Assembly (NCBI GenBank): GCA_963575745.1
Contig: CAUYUJ010007225.1
Span: 406,734 to 470,733 of the forward strand
Length of the DNA stretch: 64,000 nucleotides
Origin: Prorocentrum cordatum
Lineage: Eukaryota > Sar > Dinophyceae > Prorocentrales > Prorocentraceae
Direction of reading: 5' to 3'
The stretch's first letter is position 1. Every line of letters starts with the position of its first letter. The translations under genes and the position numbers were made by a program. The notes below the pieces were generated by a model. The model did not search any database. It saw only the letters and a program-made list of their open reading frames with translations, and was not told the DNA's origin. Shown one piece after another: positions 34,541-45,895 of this stretch.

Positions 34541-35712
34541 AGTGCTGTGCAATATATGTAGTGCGATCTATGCTGTGTAACATGCGTGGTGCAATCTAGG
34601 TGGTGCAATTTGCGATCTGTATAATGCAACCTATGTTGTGCATTACATGCAGCGCAATCCATGTTGTACAACCTATGTGGTTGTGCAATCTATGTCGTGC
34701 AACCTATGTGGTGCAATTCACCTTGCCAAAGTTGAAGTTGTCGGCTCCACTGCTCGCGCAATCACCCCACCCACCCACCCACAACTTGGTTTGCAAAACC
34801 CATGCGGAAGCGATTGCGATGAGTGCTTGGCGTTGGCTGGCGCGTCTCTGCGGCCGCACTGACCCGCGCAATCTCGCACGCGCAGCGGCCAGCTAGTTTG
34901 GCCCGGCCGACGCGGAAACGGTGGCGCTGACTGCTCGGCACATCCCACCGGGCATTTCATTGCGAGTCGGCGATTTGGACGGGCGCGGTATCATGGCAAC
35001 GTCGACAACGGTAGACACGATGATGATAGTAGCGATGCTGGTGACGATGCTAACAACGATGACGGGGCAGCCAGTGACGGCTCCGATGCTGATAACGCCG
35101 ACGACAATGACGGCGTCTTCGCGTGGGTGATGAAGGTTTTGGAAGGAGTTCGACATGCGCGCGTGGCAGACGCGCGAGAGTGGCCCGCCTTGTATTTTCG
35201 ACGCGGGTCGTGCCACCCCACAGCGCGCAAGGGCGTTCGAGCGAACTCGACATGCGCGCGCGCGAAGCCTGTTCGGTAGCTTTTTATGAACATGTTGAAA
35301 AACCGATGGTTTTCTTAAGAATTCGCACGAGCGCGCGCAAGTTTTTCTTGTGGAGCATCCGTGTTGCGAAACTCTGTGTTTCTAGTCGTTTTTGGACACT
35401 CAATCATGAAATCCCTGCGAAACCGAAGTTTTGAAATGATCCCGGCATGCGCGCGCCGCGACGCGCGCGCGTGCACTTCGCCATCTTCAAAACTGATGAG
35501 TGTTGATGAGCGAATGCGCGCGCATAATATTTATTGCGGAGGATAGCGGGGGGGGGGTGGCCGACAGCGGTTGGGCTGGGATGGTTCGAATTCATATTTA
35601 GGATCGACGATGGGGCAGAATCGTATGTACATTGCAATGCGAAAAAGGGGGGTCGATAATCCTGGGGCCAATGGGGGGGTAGAGTCTATTCTCTTATCAG
35701 AAAGGAGAATCA
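34541..35712 (+). repeat. Family B modular repeat, copy 5 (complete)
   Basis: The clearest complete copy. Module A: TGC boxes (GTGGTGCAATCTAGGTGGTG and variants, 34545-34730). Block B: CCACTGCTCGCGCAATCACC to ACTTGGTTTGCAAAACCC (34747-34801). Module C: GCGGAAGCGATTGCGATGAG to the GTGATGAAGGTTTTGGA end (34803-35140). D units: 35140-35520, with GGCATGCGCGCGCCGCGACG near 35444. Segment G: TTCATATTTAGGATCGACGA and ATGGGGCAGAATCGTATG (35590-35625). Junction F: GGGTAGAGTCTATTCTCTTA to AAAGGAGAAT (about 35676-35710). Confidence 0.87.
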
Positions 35713-35972
35713 ATGTGGCGCAATCTATGCGACGGCGACGGCGGCGACAGGCGGCACCGCCCGCAAAAGCCGCCACTTGCCCCGAGCGGCGGCGACGGCG
35801 ACGGCGACGGCAACAACCGGCGGCACCGCCCGCAAAAGCCGCCACTCGTCCCGAGCGGCGGCGACGGCGACGGCGACGGCGGCGACGGGCGACACCGCTT
35901 GCAAAAGCGGCCATTCACCCGAAGATGGCCAAGCCAAGTAAAAACCCCCTGCAAGCAGTGTTTGGGGACTCA
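35713..35972 (+). repeat. Module E: 69-bp GGCGACGGCGACGG repeat plus tail
   Basis: Follows junction F and a short TGC-box remnant. Three 69-bp units start near 35752, 35821 and 35889 (CGGCACCGCCCGCAAAAGCC and variants), then a tail with AAGTAAAAACCCCCTGCAAG and CAGTGTTTGGGGACTCATCA. Matching modules lie at 20523-20740 (inverted) and 48909-49172. Confidence 0.8.
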
Positions 35973-35985
35973 TCACCATAATCAA

Positions 35986-36058
<73 letters not shown>

Positions 36059-36060
36059 GA
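35973..36060 (+). repeat. CAT trinucleotide tract
   Basis: Nearly perfect (CAT)n, about 25 units, with degenerate CATCACC units to about 36120. Confidence 0.95.
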
Positions 36061-36136
36061 CATCATCATGACCACAATCATCACCGTCACCATCACCCCC
36101 ACTATCATCATGCTTATCACGGCTCCCCCAAACCTG

Positions 36137-36243
36137 GAACCACGAAATGTCACACGTGTCTGCCTTCCGTGCCCCCTCGAACAATCGCCACCCAGAAAGC
36201 TGGGCTGGCACGGTGGTGGGACTTACCACAGGCAGCTGGATAT
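36137..36243 (+). repeat. Family L dispersed block, copy 3
   Basis: CCACGAAATGTCACACGTG, CCGTGCCCCCTCGA, CGCCACCCAGAAAGCTGGGC, TGGCACGGTGGTGGGACTTA and CAGGCAGCTGGATAT. Matches 3325-3433 over its length and 30846-30926 over its 3' half. Confidence 0.72.
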
Positions 36244-37945
36244 ATTCGTTTGTGTCTTCATCCCTTACTGCCCTGTCGCCGACACCATTTTCAATCACAT
36301 TGTTGGGCTGAGAGGGCTGCCTCCGAATGTTGGCGATGTCATCGCTCTTCGTGTTCGGTCTGTTGAGGCAGTGGGCCTCGGAATGGGACAAGCGCATCCG
36401 ATTGAAATGCGATCGACAATTGGCACCTGGATGGGTGGCGGGATGTCGGAGAGAGTCGGGCGTTCGTGAACGGGGGGGATGTAAACGGGGGGTGAAGAAT
36501 GGTGCACCTTCCGAGCACCGTATGGGCCCGCCGCGGCACTTTAGGGGTCATTTCGGGCCCATTTGGGCCATCTTCCTGCAACCCTCGATCCCCCCCCACT
36601 TTTGTTGCTCCCCCTTTCCCGTCCGCTCGAGAGAGAGAGAGAGTCACACGAAATCCTTGCTGTCTGCCCCAAGCAATCAGTAACTCCTACAGCCGATGAC
36701 GTCCGAATCTCGAGTGGCTCGTGCATGTATCGCACGCTTCCGATACTGTTGAGGCATGAGATCGGAGCAGCGACGCTGATAACCACACAAAGGACCTCTG
36801 AATTCGGTTGAGCGGTATTCCTCTAAGACGTCCCTCTGCATCGAGGCGAAACCATGGAAGGTCAACCACCGAAAGTGACGACCAGTAAGAATTACGTGTG
36901 ATCCTTGCTGGCTAAAATCCTGACATCGGTTATTCATGGCCTCTGGTCGACCCGCAACCCGATTGCAGACTCTCTCAACTTAGTGTTCAAGTACCTCTCG
37001 ATGTGTGCTGGTGGCTTTCTAATATAGCCCAACGATACCGAGGCCAGATCATTCCCAATACCTGGCGAGCCATACCTTGACATTCCTTCGGGGAAGCAGC
37101 GCCAACAGAACTCGCACATACATACCACCATCTGGAAACCTCTGGATGCTCCCGGCATGCATCCTGGTCGCTTCGGTCTTGTGGTCCCGCGATATCGCCA
37201 CCCTTCTAGAACTGGGTTTGGACAGTCCCTGGAAGCGTTGAAGCCTCATAGAACGCCTCGGATACGTTGAACTCTCATGGACCCTCCTGGGAAATCTTAG
37301 AGGCTCCTGTAAAGCCTCCCTGTCGCCACGCGCCTGAAATCCCACGCCTTCGCACTAATCCAAGTCGCTCCCCCAAGGAGCTGGGTTGGAGGCTCCCTGG
37401 CAAGGGAAACCCTGGAGGCCCCATGGTGGCTACCTGCAACGTGCCACCTCCTGGAAGTTCCCCGTGCCACCTCCTCGAAGTCCCCTGGAAGCATCTAAAA
37501 GCTGCTTCGGGACTGCTGGGCACTGGAAGCCCTCTTCAACTTCTGGGACCCCCCTGGCAAACACCTTCATTGTCGCTGGCTTGCCGCCCCACGCGACCCT
37601 CCCAGTCATCCTGCGCTGCCCTCGGCCCCCAGAGGACCCCTGTCCAAGATCAAGGCGCTGGGGCTCCGTTTTCTCAGGGTACAACCAACACGTATAGTAA
37701 GGATGCGCAGTGAGGGTGCAAAGGGCCTTGGGGGACCATGTCGACACTTTGCGGGATGAAGCGCGGTCAGCGGAAGCGGCTGAGGATGGGCCGAAGAGGA
37801 AGGATGCAAAAATAACCTTGGACAATTGCGGATCCTTATTCTGCGGGTTTACCGTACAGTGGGCACACAAGATACGAGAACTTACCCCAAGACGTGTAAA
37901 CCAGCTCGGGTCTCAACCCGTGTTTTTCTAGAAATAAGTGTTGAA
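36244..37945. other. Unique sequence, no gene recognised
   Basis: Contains one short GA tract (about 36631-36643) and degenerate CTGGAAGC/CTCCTGG motifs at about 37270-37560. Frames are short and overlapping. No recognisable gene. Confidence 0.38.
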
Positions 37946-38610
37946 CCATCTCTGTTGTGCACCATCTGTGGTGCAATCTATGCGGTGCAATTCACCCTGT
38001 CGAACTTGAAGTTGTCAACCCCACTGCTCGCGCAATCATCCCACCCACCCACTTGCAACTTGGCTTGCAAAGCCCATGCGACGGCGATTGCGATGACTGC
38101 TTTGCGCTGACTGGCGCATCGCTGCGTCCGCGCTGGAGCGCGCAGGTTCGTTCGCAGAGCGACCAGCTAGTCTGGCGCGACCGACGCGGCCGCGGTGGCG
38201 CTGACCGCTGGGCACTTCCCAGCGCGTCTCGCAGGCCGCGCTGGCGCGCGAACGCTTCAGTGCGAGTCGGTGGTTCGGGCGCGCTTGGCATCATGGCGAC
38301 TTTGGTAACGGCAGACGCGATGATGATAGCAACGATGGTGGTGGCGATGGTGACAGTGATGACGGCAAGGCCAATGGCGGTGCCGATGCTGATCCCGCCG
38401 ATGACGATGATGGTGTCCACGTGTCGGTGACGAAGGTTTTGGGAGCAGTTCTATCTACATGCGCACGGGTCCCACGCGCGCGCGAATGGCCCACATGGTA
38501 TTGTTTGACAAGGGTCTTGCCCCCCCCAGCACGCGCGCAACGGCGTTCGAATGATTTCGACATGCGCGCGCGTGAGGCCCGTTTGGTCGAAGTTGGTGAA
38601 CATGTTGAAA

Positions 38611-38869
38611 ACGCCAACCGTTTTTTCCCAATCGTTCTGTGGTGTTGGGTCCTCGTTTTGAAGAGACAGCTCCCCGCGTCTTCTTCTTCTCCTCTTCTCC
38701 TCCTCTCCCTCCCCCCTCCCCCCATCGTCATCATAATCATCACCATCATCATCATCATCATCATCATCACCATCACCATCATAATCATTATCATCATCAT
38801 CATCATCATTATCATCATCATCATCATCATCATCATCGTCATCATCACCATCATCGTCATCATCACCAA

Positions 38870-38903
<34 letters not shown>

Positions 38904-38931
38904 ATCATCATCATCATCGTCATCGTCATCG

Positions 38932-38972
<41 letters not shown>

Positions 38973-40327
38973 GCCGCCATCTTCACCATCATCGGTACTA
39001 AATTTGGCACACCTCTCGCACGGTTCGTGGCCCCATCGGGAGCTCCACCTACTGTCCCAATGGCGACGTTCCCATGCGTCCGCGCCACCCATTTTGGCAC
39101 ACCGCTCACACGGTTCGTGGCCCCATAGGGAGCTCCACCGAAACCTCCAATGGCGGCGTTCCCATGCGTCCGCGCGACCCATTTCGGCGCACCCCTCACA
39201 CGGTTCGTCGCCCAATAGCGAACTCCACCTGAGGCCCCTGTGGCCGCATTCGCCCATTTCGGCGCACCCCTCACACGGTTCGTGGCACCAGAAATGGGCT
39301 CCACCTGCGGCCCCAATTGCGACGCTCCCATGCGCCCGCGCGACCCATTCCGGCACACCTCTCACACGGTTCGTGGGCCGAATAAGGAGCCCCACCTAAA
39401 GCCCCAATGGCGACGCTCCCGTGCGCCAGCGCGACACATTTCGGCACCCCCCTCACAAACAGAAGGCCACCGTGGCGACGTTCCCACGCGCCCGTGCCAC
39501 CCATTGCTCACACGGTTCGTGGCCCCTATGGGGAGCTTAGTCGAAAGCCCCAATAGTGACCGTGCTCATCCATCCGCGCCACCCATGTCGCCACACCCCT
39601 CACACGGTTCGTGGCACCATAGGGAGCTCCACCTGAGGCCCCAATGGCGGCGTTCCCATGCGTTTGCGCGACATACTTCGGCGCACCGCTCGCACGGTTC
39701 GTGGCCCCATAGGGAGCTCCACCTACGGCCCCAATGGCGACGTTCCCATGCGTCTGCGCGACACATTTCGGCATACCCCTCACACGGTTCGTGGCCCCAT
39801 AGGGAACCCCAACTAAGGCCCCAGTGCCGACGTTCCCATGCGTCTGCGCGACACATTTCGGCGCACCCCTCACACGGTTCGTTGCTCCATAAAGTAGCTC
39901 CAATTAAGGCACCACTGGCGACGTTCCATGCGTCCGCGCGACACATTTCGGCACACCCCTCACACGGTTCGTGGCCACATAAGGAACCCCACCTAAGGCC
40001 CCAGTTGCACCGTTCGCATGTAGGCGACACCCCGTGTCGGCACAACCCTCACGCGTTTCGTGGTTCCATGAGGAGCTCCACCTCAGGCCCCAAGGGCATC
40101 GCCCTCATGTGGGCGACATCCCGTTTCGGCGCACCTCTCACACGCTTTGTGGCCCCATGGGGAGCTCCTCCTAAGGCCCCAATGGTACCGCCCGCATGTG
40201 GGCGACACTCCGTTTTCAGCGTGCCCCTCACACGTTTCGTGGCCCCGTAGGGAGCTCCACCGAAGATGCTACTCACAACTATTATACTCACAATTGCATA
40301 TGGTTGGGTCCTTCGCCAGGCTAATTT
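38611..40327 (+). mobile_element. Insert 1: CAT tract plus 90-bp satellite composite
   Basis: Leader with GTGGTGTTGGGTCCTCGTTT (38639) and TGAAGAGACAGC; CAT tract (38727-38985); then about 14 copies of a ~90-bp satellite (39005-40265; CGGTTCGTGG at 39021, 39111 and later) with landmarks CATAGGGAGCTCCACC and CCCATGCGTCCGCGC; tail with ACTCACAACTATT and GGTTGGGTCCTTCGCCAGG. Insert 2 has the same order and the same ends. Homology between inserts starts at AACGCC and stops at TAATTT. No protein function is implied by the 300-plus-codon frames, because the 90-bp unit is a multiple of three. Confidence 0.75.
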
Positions 40328-40376
40328 GAAGAATTCACAGGAGCGCGCGCGTAGACTTTTTTGAACAACCATGTTG

Positions 40377-40487
40377 TAACGCCCTTGTTTTCCCCAACCA
40401 TCCAGTGGTGTTGGGTCCTCGTTTTGAAGAGACAACGCCCCGCGTCCACTCCTTCCTTGCTCCTCCCCCTCATCCCTCCTCCCATGG

Positions 40488-40580
<93 letters not shown>

Positions 40581-40675
40581 CATCATCATCTCATCATCAT
40601 CATCATCATCAGCAGCATCATCATCATCATCATCAGCGTCACCATCATCATCATCGTCATCATCAACATCGTCAC

Positions 40676-40734
<59 letters not shown>

Positions 40735-41858
40735 CCATCATCGTCGCAATCACCGCCGCCATCATCACCAGCATCGCAATCAGCTTTGGCACACCACTCC
40801 CACGTTTCGTGGCCCATAGGGAGCTCCACCGAAGGCCCCTCCGGCGGGCGGTGTCCACATGCGTCCGCGCCACCACTTTCGGCACACCCCACATGTTTCG
40901 TGGCAGCTCCACCTCAGCCTGTGTCCACATGCGCTTGCGACACCCATGTCGGCACACCCCTCACACGGCTCGTGGCCCCACAGGGCGGTCCACCGAAGGC
41001 CCCAATGGCAGTATCCACACGCGTCCGCGCCACATATTTCGGCACACCCCTCACACGAATCGTGGCCCCATCGGGTACTCCACCGAACGCCCCAGATGCG
41101 GTGTCCACATGCGTCCGCGCCAATGATTTCGGAACGCCCTCACATGTTTCGTGGTCCTACAAGGATCTCAAAGGCCCCAGTGGCGGTGTGAACATGCGTC
41201 CAGGCTACTCATTTCGGCATACCCCACATGTTTCGTGGCCCCATAGGGAGCTCCACCGAAGGCCTCAGTGGCGGTGTCCACATGCGTCCGCGCCACCAAT
41301 TTCGGCGCACCCCTCACACGTTTCGTGGCCCCACGGGACGGTCCACCGGAGGCCCCACTGGCGGTATCCACATGCGTCTGCGACACCTATGTCGGTACAC
41401 CCCTCACACGCTTCGTGGCTCCGTAGGGAGCCCCACCAGAGGCCCCACTGGCGGTGCTCATATGCGTCCGCCACCCAATTCGGCATACTCATCACACGTT
41501 TCGAGGCCCCGTGGGGAGCTCCACCGAATGCCCCAATGGCGGTGTCAGCATGCGTCCGCGCTACCCATGTCGGCATACCCCTCACACGATTCGTGGCAAC
41601 ATAAGGAGTTCCACCGAAGGCCCCAGTTGCGGTGTCCACATGCGTCCGCGCCACCAATTCGGCGCACCCCTCACACGTTGTAAAGCCCCATAGGGAGCTT
41701 CACCGGAGGCCCCACTGGCGGTGTCAGCATGCGTCCGCGCCACCCAATTCGGCACACTCCTCACACGTTTCGTGGCCCCACGCGGAGCCCCAGCGAGAGG
41801 ATACACACCACTGCGGTACTCACAACTGCGTATGATCGGTCCTTCGCCAAGATAATTT
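40377..41858 (+). mobile_element. Insert 2: CAT tract plus 90-bp satellite composite
   Basis: Same structure as insert 1: leader GTGGTGTTGGGTCCTCGTTT (40407) and TGAAGAGACAAC, CAT tract (40483-40745), about 12 satellite units (40795-41790) with CACGTTTCGTGGCCCCA landmarks, and tail ACTCACAACTGCGTATGATC with GGTCCTTCGCCAAG. It lies only about 50 bp from insert 1, inside the same host D unit. I found no clear target duplication. Confidence 0.75.
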
Positions 41859-42069
41859 CCAATATGTTTTCGGGAATCTCGGTCTTGAAATCCTTACGGC
41901 AACAATGGTTTTTGTTTGGAGGGATTTTAGCATGCGCGCGACGACGCGCGCGTGTGCACACCGCCACGTTCTTTGCAAAGGTTTTCTGTAAATTGATGAT
42001 ATGTGATATGGCTGGGATGTGGGATGTTTGAATTCATTGTTAAGATGGACGATGAATCATACTTACATT

Positions 42070-42689
42070 CCCCAATCAGGGCTTGCCTCTGTAGGGGTCC
42101 TAGCGGATATAAAGCTGAGGTGAAGTGGGCGGCCGATTTTGGTGGCCGGGGCCGGGTGCCAGGGTGCCCGGGGGTTCCCAGGGGTGCCCGGGGGTGCCCG
42201 GGTGCCCAAGTGTGTGGCCGATTTCGGTGGCCGGGGCCGGGTGCCCGGGGGTGCCCGGGGGTGCCCGGGTGCCCAGGGGTGCCCGGGTGCCCGGGGTGCC
42301 CAGAAGTGCCCGGGGGTGCCTAGCCCAATAGCCCTATATCCCTATAGCCCAATAGCCCAATCGCCATATATCCCTATAGCACTATAACCCTATAGCCCTA
42401 TAGCCGTACCTATACGGCCACCCTTCGGGTGATAAGGAGGTTCGGGGGGGGGGAACCAACGTCTCACTCGAACGGTCTCACTATCGATCTCAGTATCGAT
42501 CTCACTATCGGTCTCGCTCGATCGATCTCACTCGATCGATCTCACAATCGACCTCACTCGATCTATCTCATTCGATCGATCTCACAATTGATCTCACAAT
42601 CGATCTCACAATCGATCACACAAACGATCTCACATTCGATCTCAATATCGATCTCACTATCGATATCACAATCGCTCTCACAATCAGCG

Positions 42690-42720
<31 letters not shown>

Positions 42721-43186
42721 CATCAACATCATCAACATCAACATCATCACCAACATCGCCATCATCATGAGGGCACCGTCATCATCATCATCATCATCAT
42801 CATAAACATCATCATCAACGTCAGCATCATCATCGGGACAACATCATCATCATCACCATCATCATCTCATTATCATCATCATCATCATCGGGACACAGTC
42901 ATCGTCATCATCATCAGCAGCATCATCAACATCATCATCATAATCGGGACACCATCATGATCACCATCGCTCTCATCATCAACATTATCATCAACATCGT
43001 CATCATCCCCGGGACACCATCATCATCATGATCATCGCATCATCATCATCGACATCATCATCATCAACAACATCATCATCATCATCATCATCATCATCAT
43101 TGGGGCACCATCATCATCATGAGCAACACCATCATCAACATCGTCATTATCACTATTATCATCATCGGGACACCATCAGCATCACC

Positions 43187-43218
<32 letters not shown>

Positions 43219-43510
43219 CAACAACATAATCAGCGGGACACCATAATCATCATCACCATCATCATCATCAACATCATTATCGCCGGGACACCATTTCCAT
43301 CAACATCATCATCACCAACATCATCGGAATCATCATCATCATCATCATCATCATCATGATCATCATCATCATCATCATCATCATCGGGACACCATCATCG
43401 TCACCATCATCAACATAATCATCATGAGCATCCTCACCCTCATCATCGGGACACTATCATCATCATCGACACCATCATCAACATCATCATCATCTTAATC
43501 GGGACACCAC

Positions 43511-43577
<67 letters not shown>

Positions 43578-44199
43578 TCATCATCATCCTCGCGGGACAC
43601 CGCGGGACACCGCGGGACACCGGCGGGACACCGCGGGGCCCCGCGCCCCGGATGAGAAACATTTGGTCCGGCCGCGCCTCAGCCACAGGAGGGCACCGCG
43701 GGACACCGGCGGGACACCGCGGGGCCCCGCGCCCCGGAAGAAAAACATTTGGTTCGGCCGCGCCTCAGCCACAGGAGACTTTTTCTCGCCCGCCCACGCA
43801 GCTTCGCCTCGCACGCACGGCACGGACGAACACGAAACCGAAACCGACTTCCCGGTGGGGGGCTCGCCGTTCCACTTCGATCTCACCCCCTCACCTCCGA
43901 TAGCCCTATAGCCCAATAGCCCAATAGCCCAATAGCCCCATAACCCCATAGCCCCATAGCCCTATAGCCCTATAGCCCTATAGCCCTATAGCCCTATAGC
44001 CCTATGGTCCTAAAGCCCTATAGCCGAATATAGCCCTATAACCCTACAGCCCGAATAGTTTTATAGCCCTTAGCCCTATAGCCCTATAGCCCTGTAGCCC
44101 TATAGCCCCATAGCCCTGAAGGCTTCTAGCCCTATATCCCTATGGCCACATCGCCCTATAGCCCTATAGCCCTAAAGCCCCACCCAAAGTCTGATTGGG
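42070..44199 (+). mobile_element. 8-mer (TAGCCCTA) element, copy 1, carrying a nested insert
   Basis: Bounded by CCCCAATCAG (42070-42079) and its inverse CTGATTGGG (44191-44199). From the left: TTGCCTCTGTAGGGGTCC, ATCCGCTAGG-like sequence in inverse, GGCCGATTTTGGTGGCCG, a GGGTGCCCGG decamer array (about 42155-42320), then TAGCCCTA 8-mers (42320-42405 and 43901-44175). The 8-mer array is interrupted by the family E composite. Copy 2 (48502-48833) has the same parts in inverse orientation without the interruption. Confidence 0.75.
42406..43900 (+). mobile_element. Family E composite element, copy 2, nested in the 8-mer array
   Basis: Starts ACCTATACGGCCACCCTTCG with GATAAGGAGGTTCGGGGGG, then a 12-bp ATCTCACTATCG array (about 42465-42690), a CAT array punctuated every ~55-80 bp by CGGGACACC (42691-43600), two copies of a GCGGGACACCGCGGGGCCCC plus GCCGCGCCTCAGCCACAGGA linker (43600-43780), and a terminal block (43783-43895) potentially encoding TNTKPKP. 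The ends match copy 1 at 18.3-18.9 kb; the long CAT/CGGGACACC portion is specific to this copy. TAGCC flanks both sides, but the host array is made of TAGCCCTA, so a target duplication cannot be proved. Confidence 0.75.
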
Positions 44200-45895
44200 T
44201 TTTTCTCGGGTATCATGTAAATTTCACATCCATGGGGACAAGGCGTACATCTGGCCTCGGGAAGTGGTGGGTCCTAACCCTCTTTTAGAAAAAACAGATT
44301 CATGTGATACAATTCATGCTGTGCGATCTATGTGAAGCATCATATGTGGTGTAATGTCGGTGGTGCAATCTATGTGGTACAGCATCGGTTGTGCAAACAA
44401 TGTGGTGCGAACTATGCGGTGCAACCTGTGTGGTGCAATCACCGTGGTGCAATCTATGTAATGCGCACTCTATACACTGTGCAATCCATGTGGTGCAATC
44501 TATGTGGTGTAAGCTATGTGGTGCAACCTGTGTGGTGCAACCTATGTGGTGCAATCGCTATGGTGCAATCTATGTAGTGCGCGCTCTATATGTTGTGCAC
44601 CCTACGTGGTGCAATACATGTGGTGCCATTGATTTCTTATAAACGAACTGACACATCCCATGCTTTTACAAACATGACACCCACCCACCCGCAACTTGGT
44701 TTGCAAAACCCATGCGGTGGCGATTGCGATGAATGCTTGGCGTTAGCTGGTCCATCTCTGCGGCCGCACCAACCCAAGCGCGCGCGCAGCGGCCAACTAG
44801 TTTGGCGCGACCGACGCGGCCGCGGTGGCGCAGACCGCTGGGCACACCCCAGCTGGCATTTCAGTGCGACTCAGCGATTTGGGCGGGCGCGGTATCATGG
44901 CAACGTCGACAACGGTAGACAGGATGATGATAGTAGCGATGCTGGTAAGGATGTTGACAACGACAACGGCGTGGCCAGTGCGGGCGCAGATGCTGATCAC
45001 GCCGTCGACGATGACGGCGTCCTCGCGTCGGTGATGAAAGTTTTGGAAAGAGCTCGAAGTGCGCGCGCGGCTGACGCGCGAGAGTGCCGGGCATGGTTTT
45101 ATTTGACACGGATCGTGCCCCCCCAGCACGCGCGCAAGGGCGTCCGAATGATTTCGGCATGCGGCGCCAGAGGCCCGCTTGGCAGAATTCCATGAACATA
45201 TTTCTATTGTTTTCTCAATACTGCGCAAGACCACGAGCACACGCTTTTTCGAAAACTGATGTTGCGAAACGATGTGTTTGTGAATGTTTTTTAGATTCTC
45301 GGTTTTGAAATCGTTACGAAACCGAGCGTTTCGTTGGCGGCCTGCGCGCGCGAGGACGCGCGCGCGTGCACGTCGTCCCATTTTTTGCAAAGTACTCTCG
45401 CGACGGCGCGCACGCAAAGGAGTTCGAACAAATACGACACGCGCGCGCGTTGCCTGTTTGGTAGCATGTTTTGAACATGTTGAACAACCAGCGGCTTTCT
45501 TAATAATTCGCAAGGGCGCGCGCAATTTTTTTGAACATCCGTGTTGCGAAACCATGTGTTCTGTATATGTTGTTTTGACATTCGATTTTGACATCCTAGC
45601 GAAACCACCGGTTTTCGAAAGATTTCGGCATGCGCGCGCGACGACGCGCGCGCGTGCACTTTGTGCCGTTTTTTGGCAACATATTTTTGACATCTAATGG
45701 TTTTTGTATAAACTAATGCTCGCGCGTATTTTTTGCAATCGGATGCGGGGGGGGGGGGGGGGTCGATTCTGGGATGGTGCGAATTCATTTCGGATGGACG
45801 ATGGGGCAGAGCCGTATTTAAGTTGCAATGCGAAGAGGGGGGTCGATAATCCCGGGGGGGGGGAGGAGCTGATTCCCTTTCATCAGAAAGAAAAT
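44200..45895 (+). repeat. Family B modular repeat, copy 7 (start of a tandem trio)
   Basis: 44200-44300 is the remaining G/F end of copy 6 (CCTCTTTTAGAAAAAACAGA). Then a long TGC-box array (44305-44640, GTGGTGCAATCTATGTGGTG and variants), a partial block B lacking the CCACTGCTCGCGCAA portion but keeping CACCCACCCACCCGCAACTT (44682), module C (44705-45050), D units (45050-45720) with GCGCGCGAGGACGCGCGCGC near 45346, G (45760-45835) and F (about 45855-45895). The plus frame 44590-45195 (201 codons) runs through A, B and C. Confidence 0.85.

Larger units (their letters stand above)
37946..42069 (+). repeat. Family B modular repeat, copy 6, split by two inserts
   Basis: Short module A (about 37950-37995), block B with CCACTGCTCGCGCAATCATC (38021), module C (38070-38430) and the start of D (38430-38610). 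D is then interrupted twice, resuming for only ~50 bp at 40328-40377 (GAATTCACAGGAGCGCGCGC) and again at 41859 (CTTGAAATCCTTACGGCAAC) through GCATGCGCGCGACGACGCGC to segment G (GAATTCATTGTTAAGATGGA, about 42030). Segment G is cut at 42070 by the 8-mer element. The D pieces join into one ordinary D unit once the inserts are removed. Confidence 0.78.

Noticed and set aside
39240-41604. Plus frames of 336 and 399 codons with a 30-residue His/Ser/Pro-rich repeat
   Set aside because: The 90-bp satellite unit is a multiple of three and several frames are open simultaneously. There is no initiation or domain evidence.
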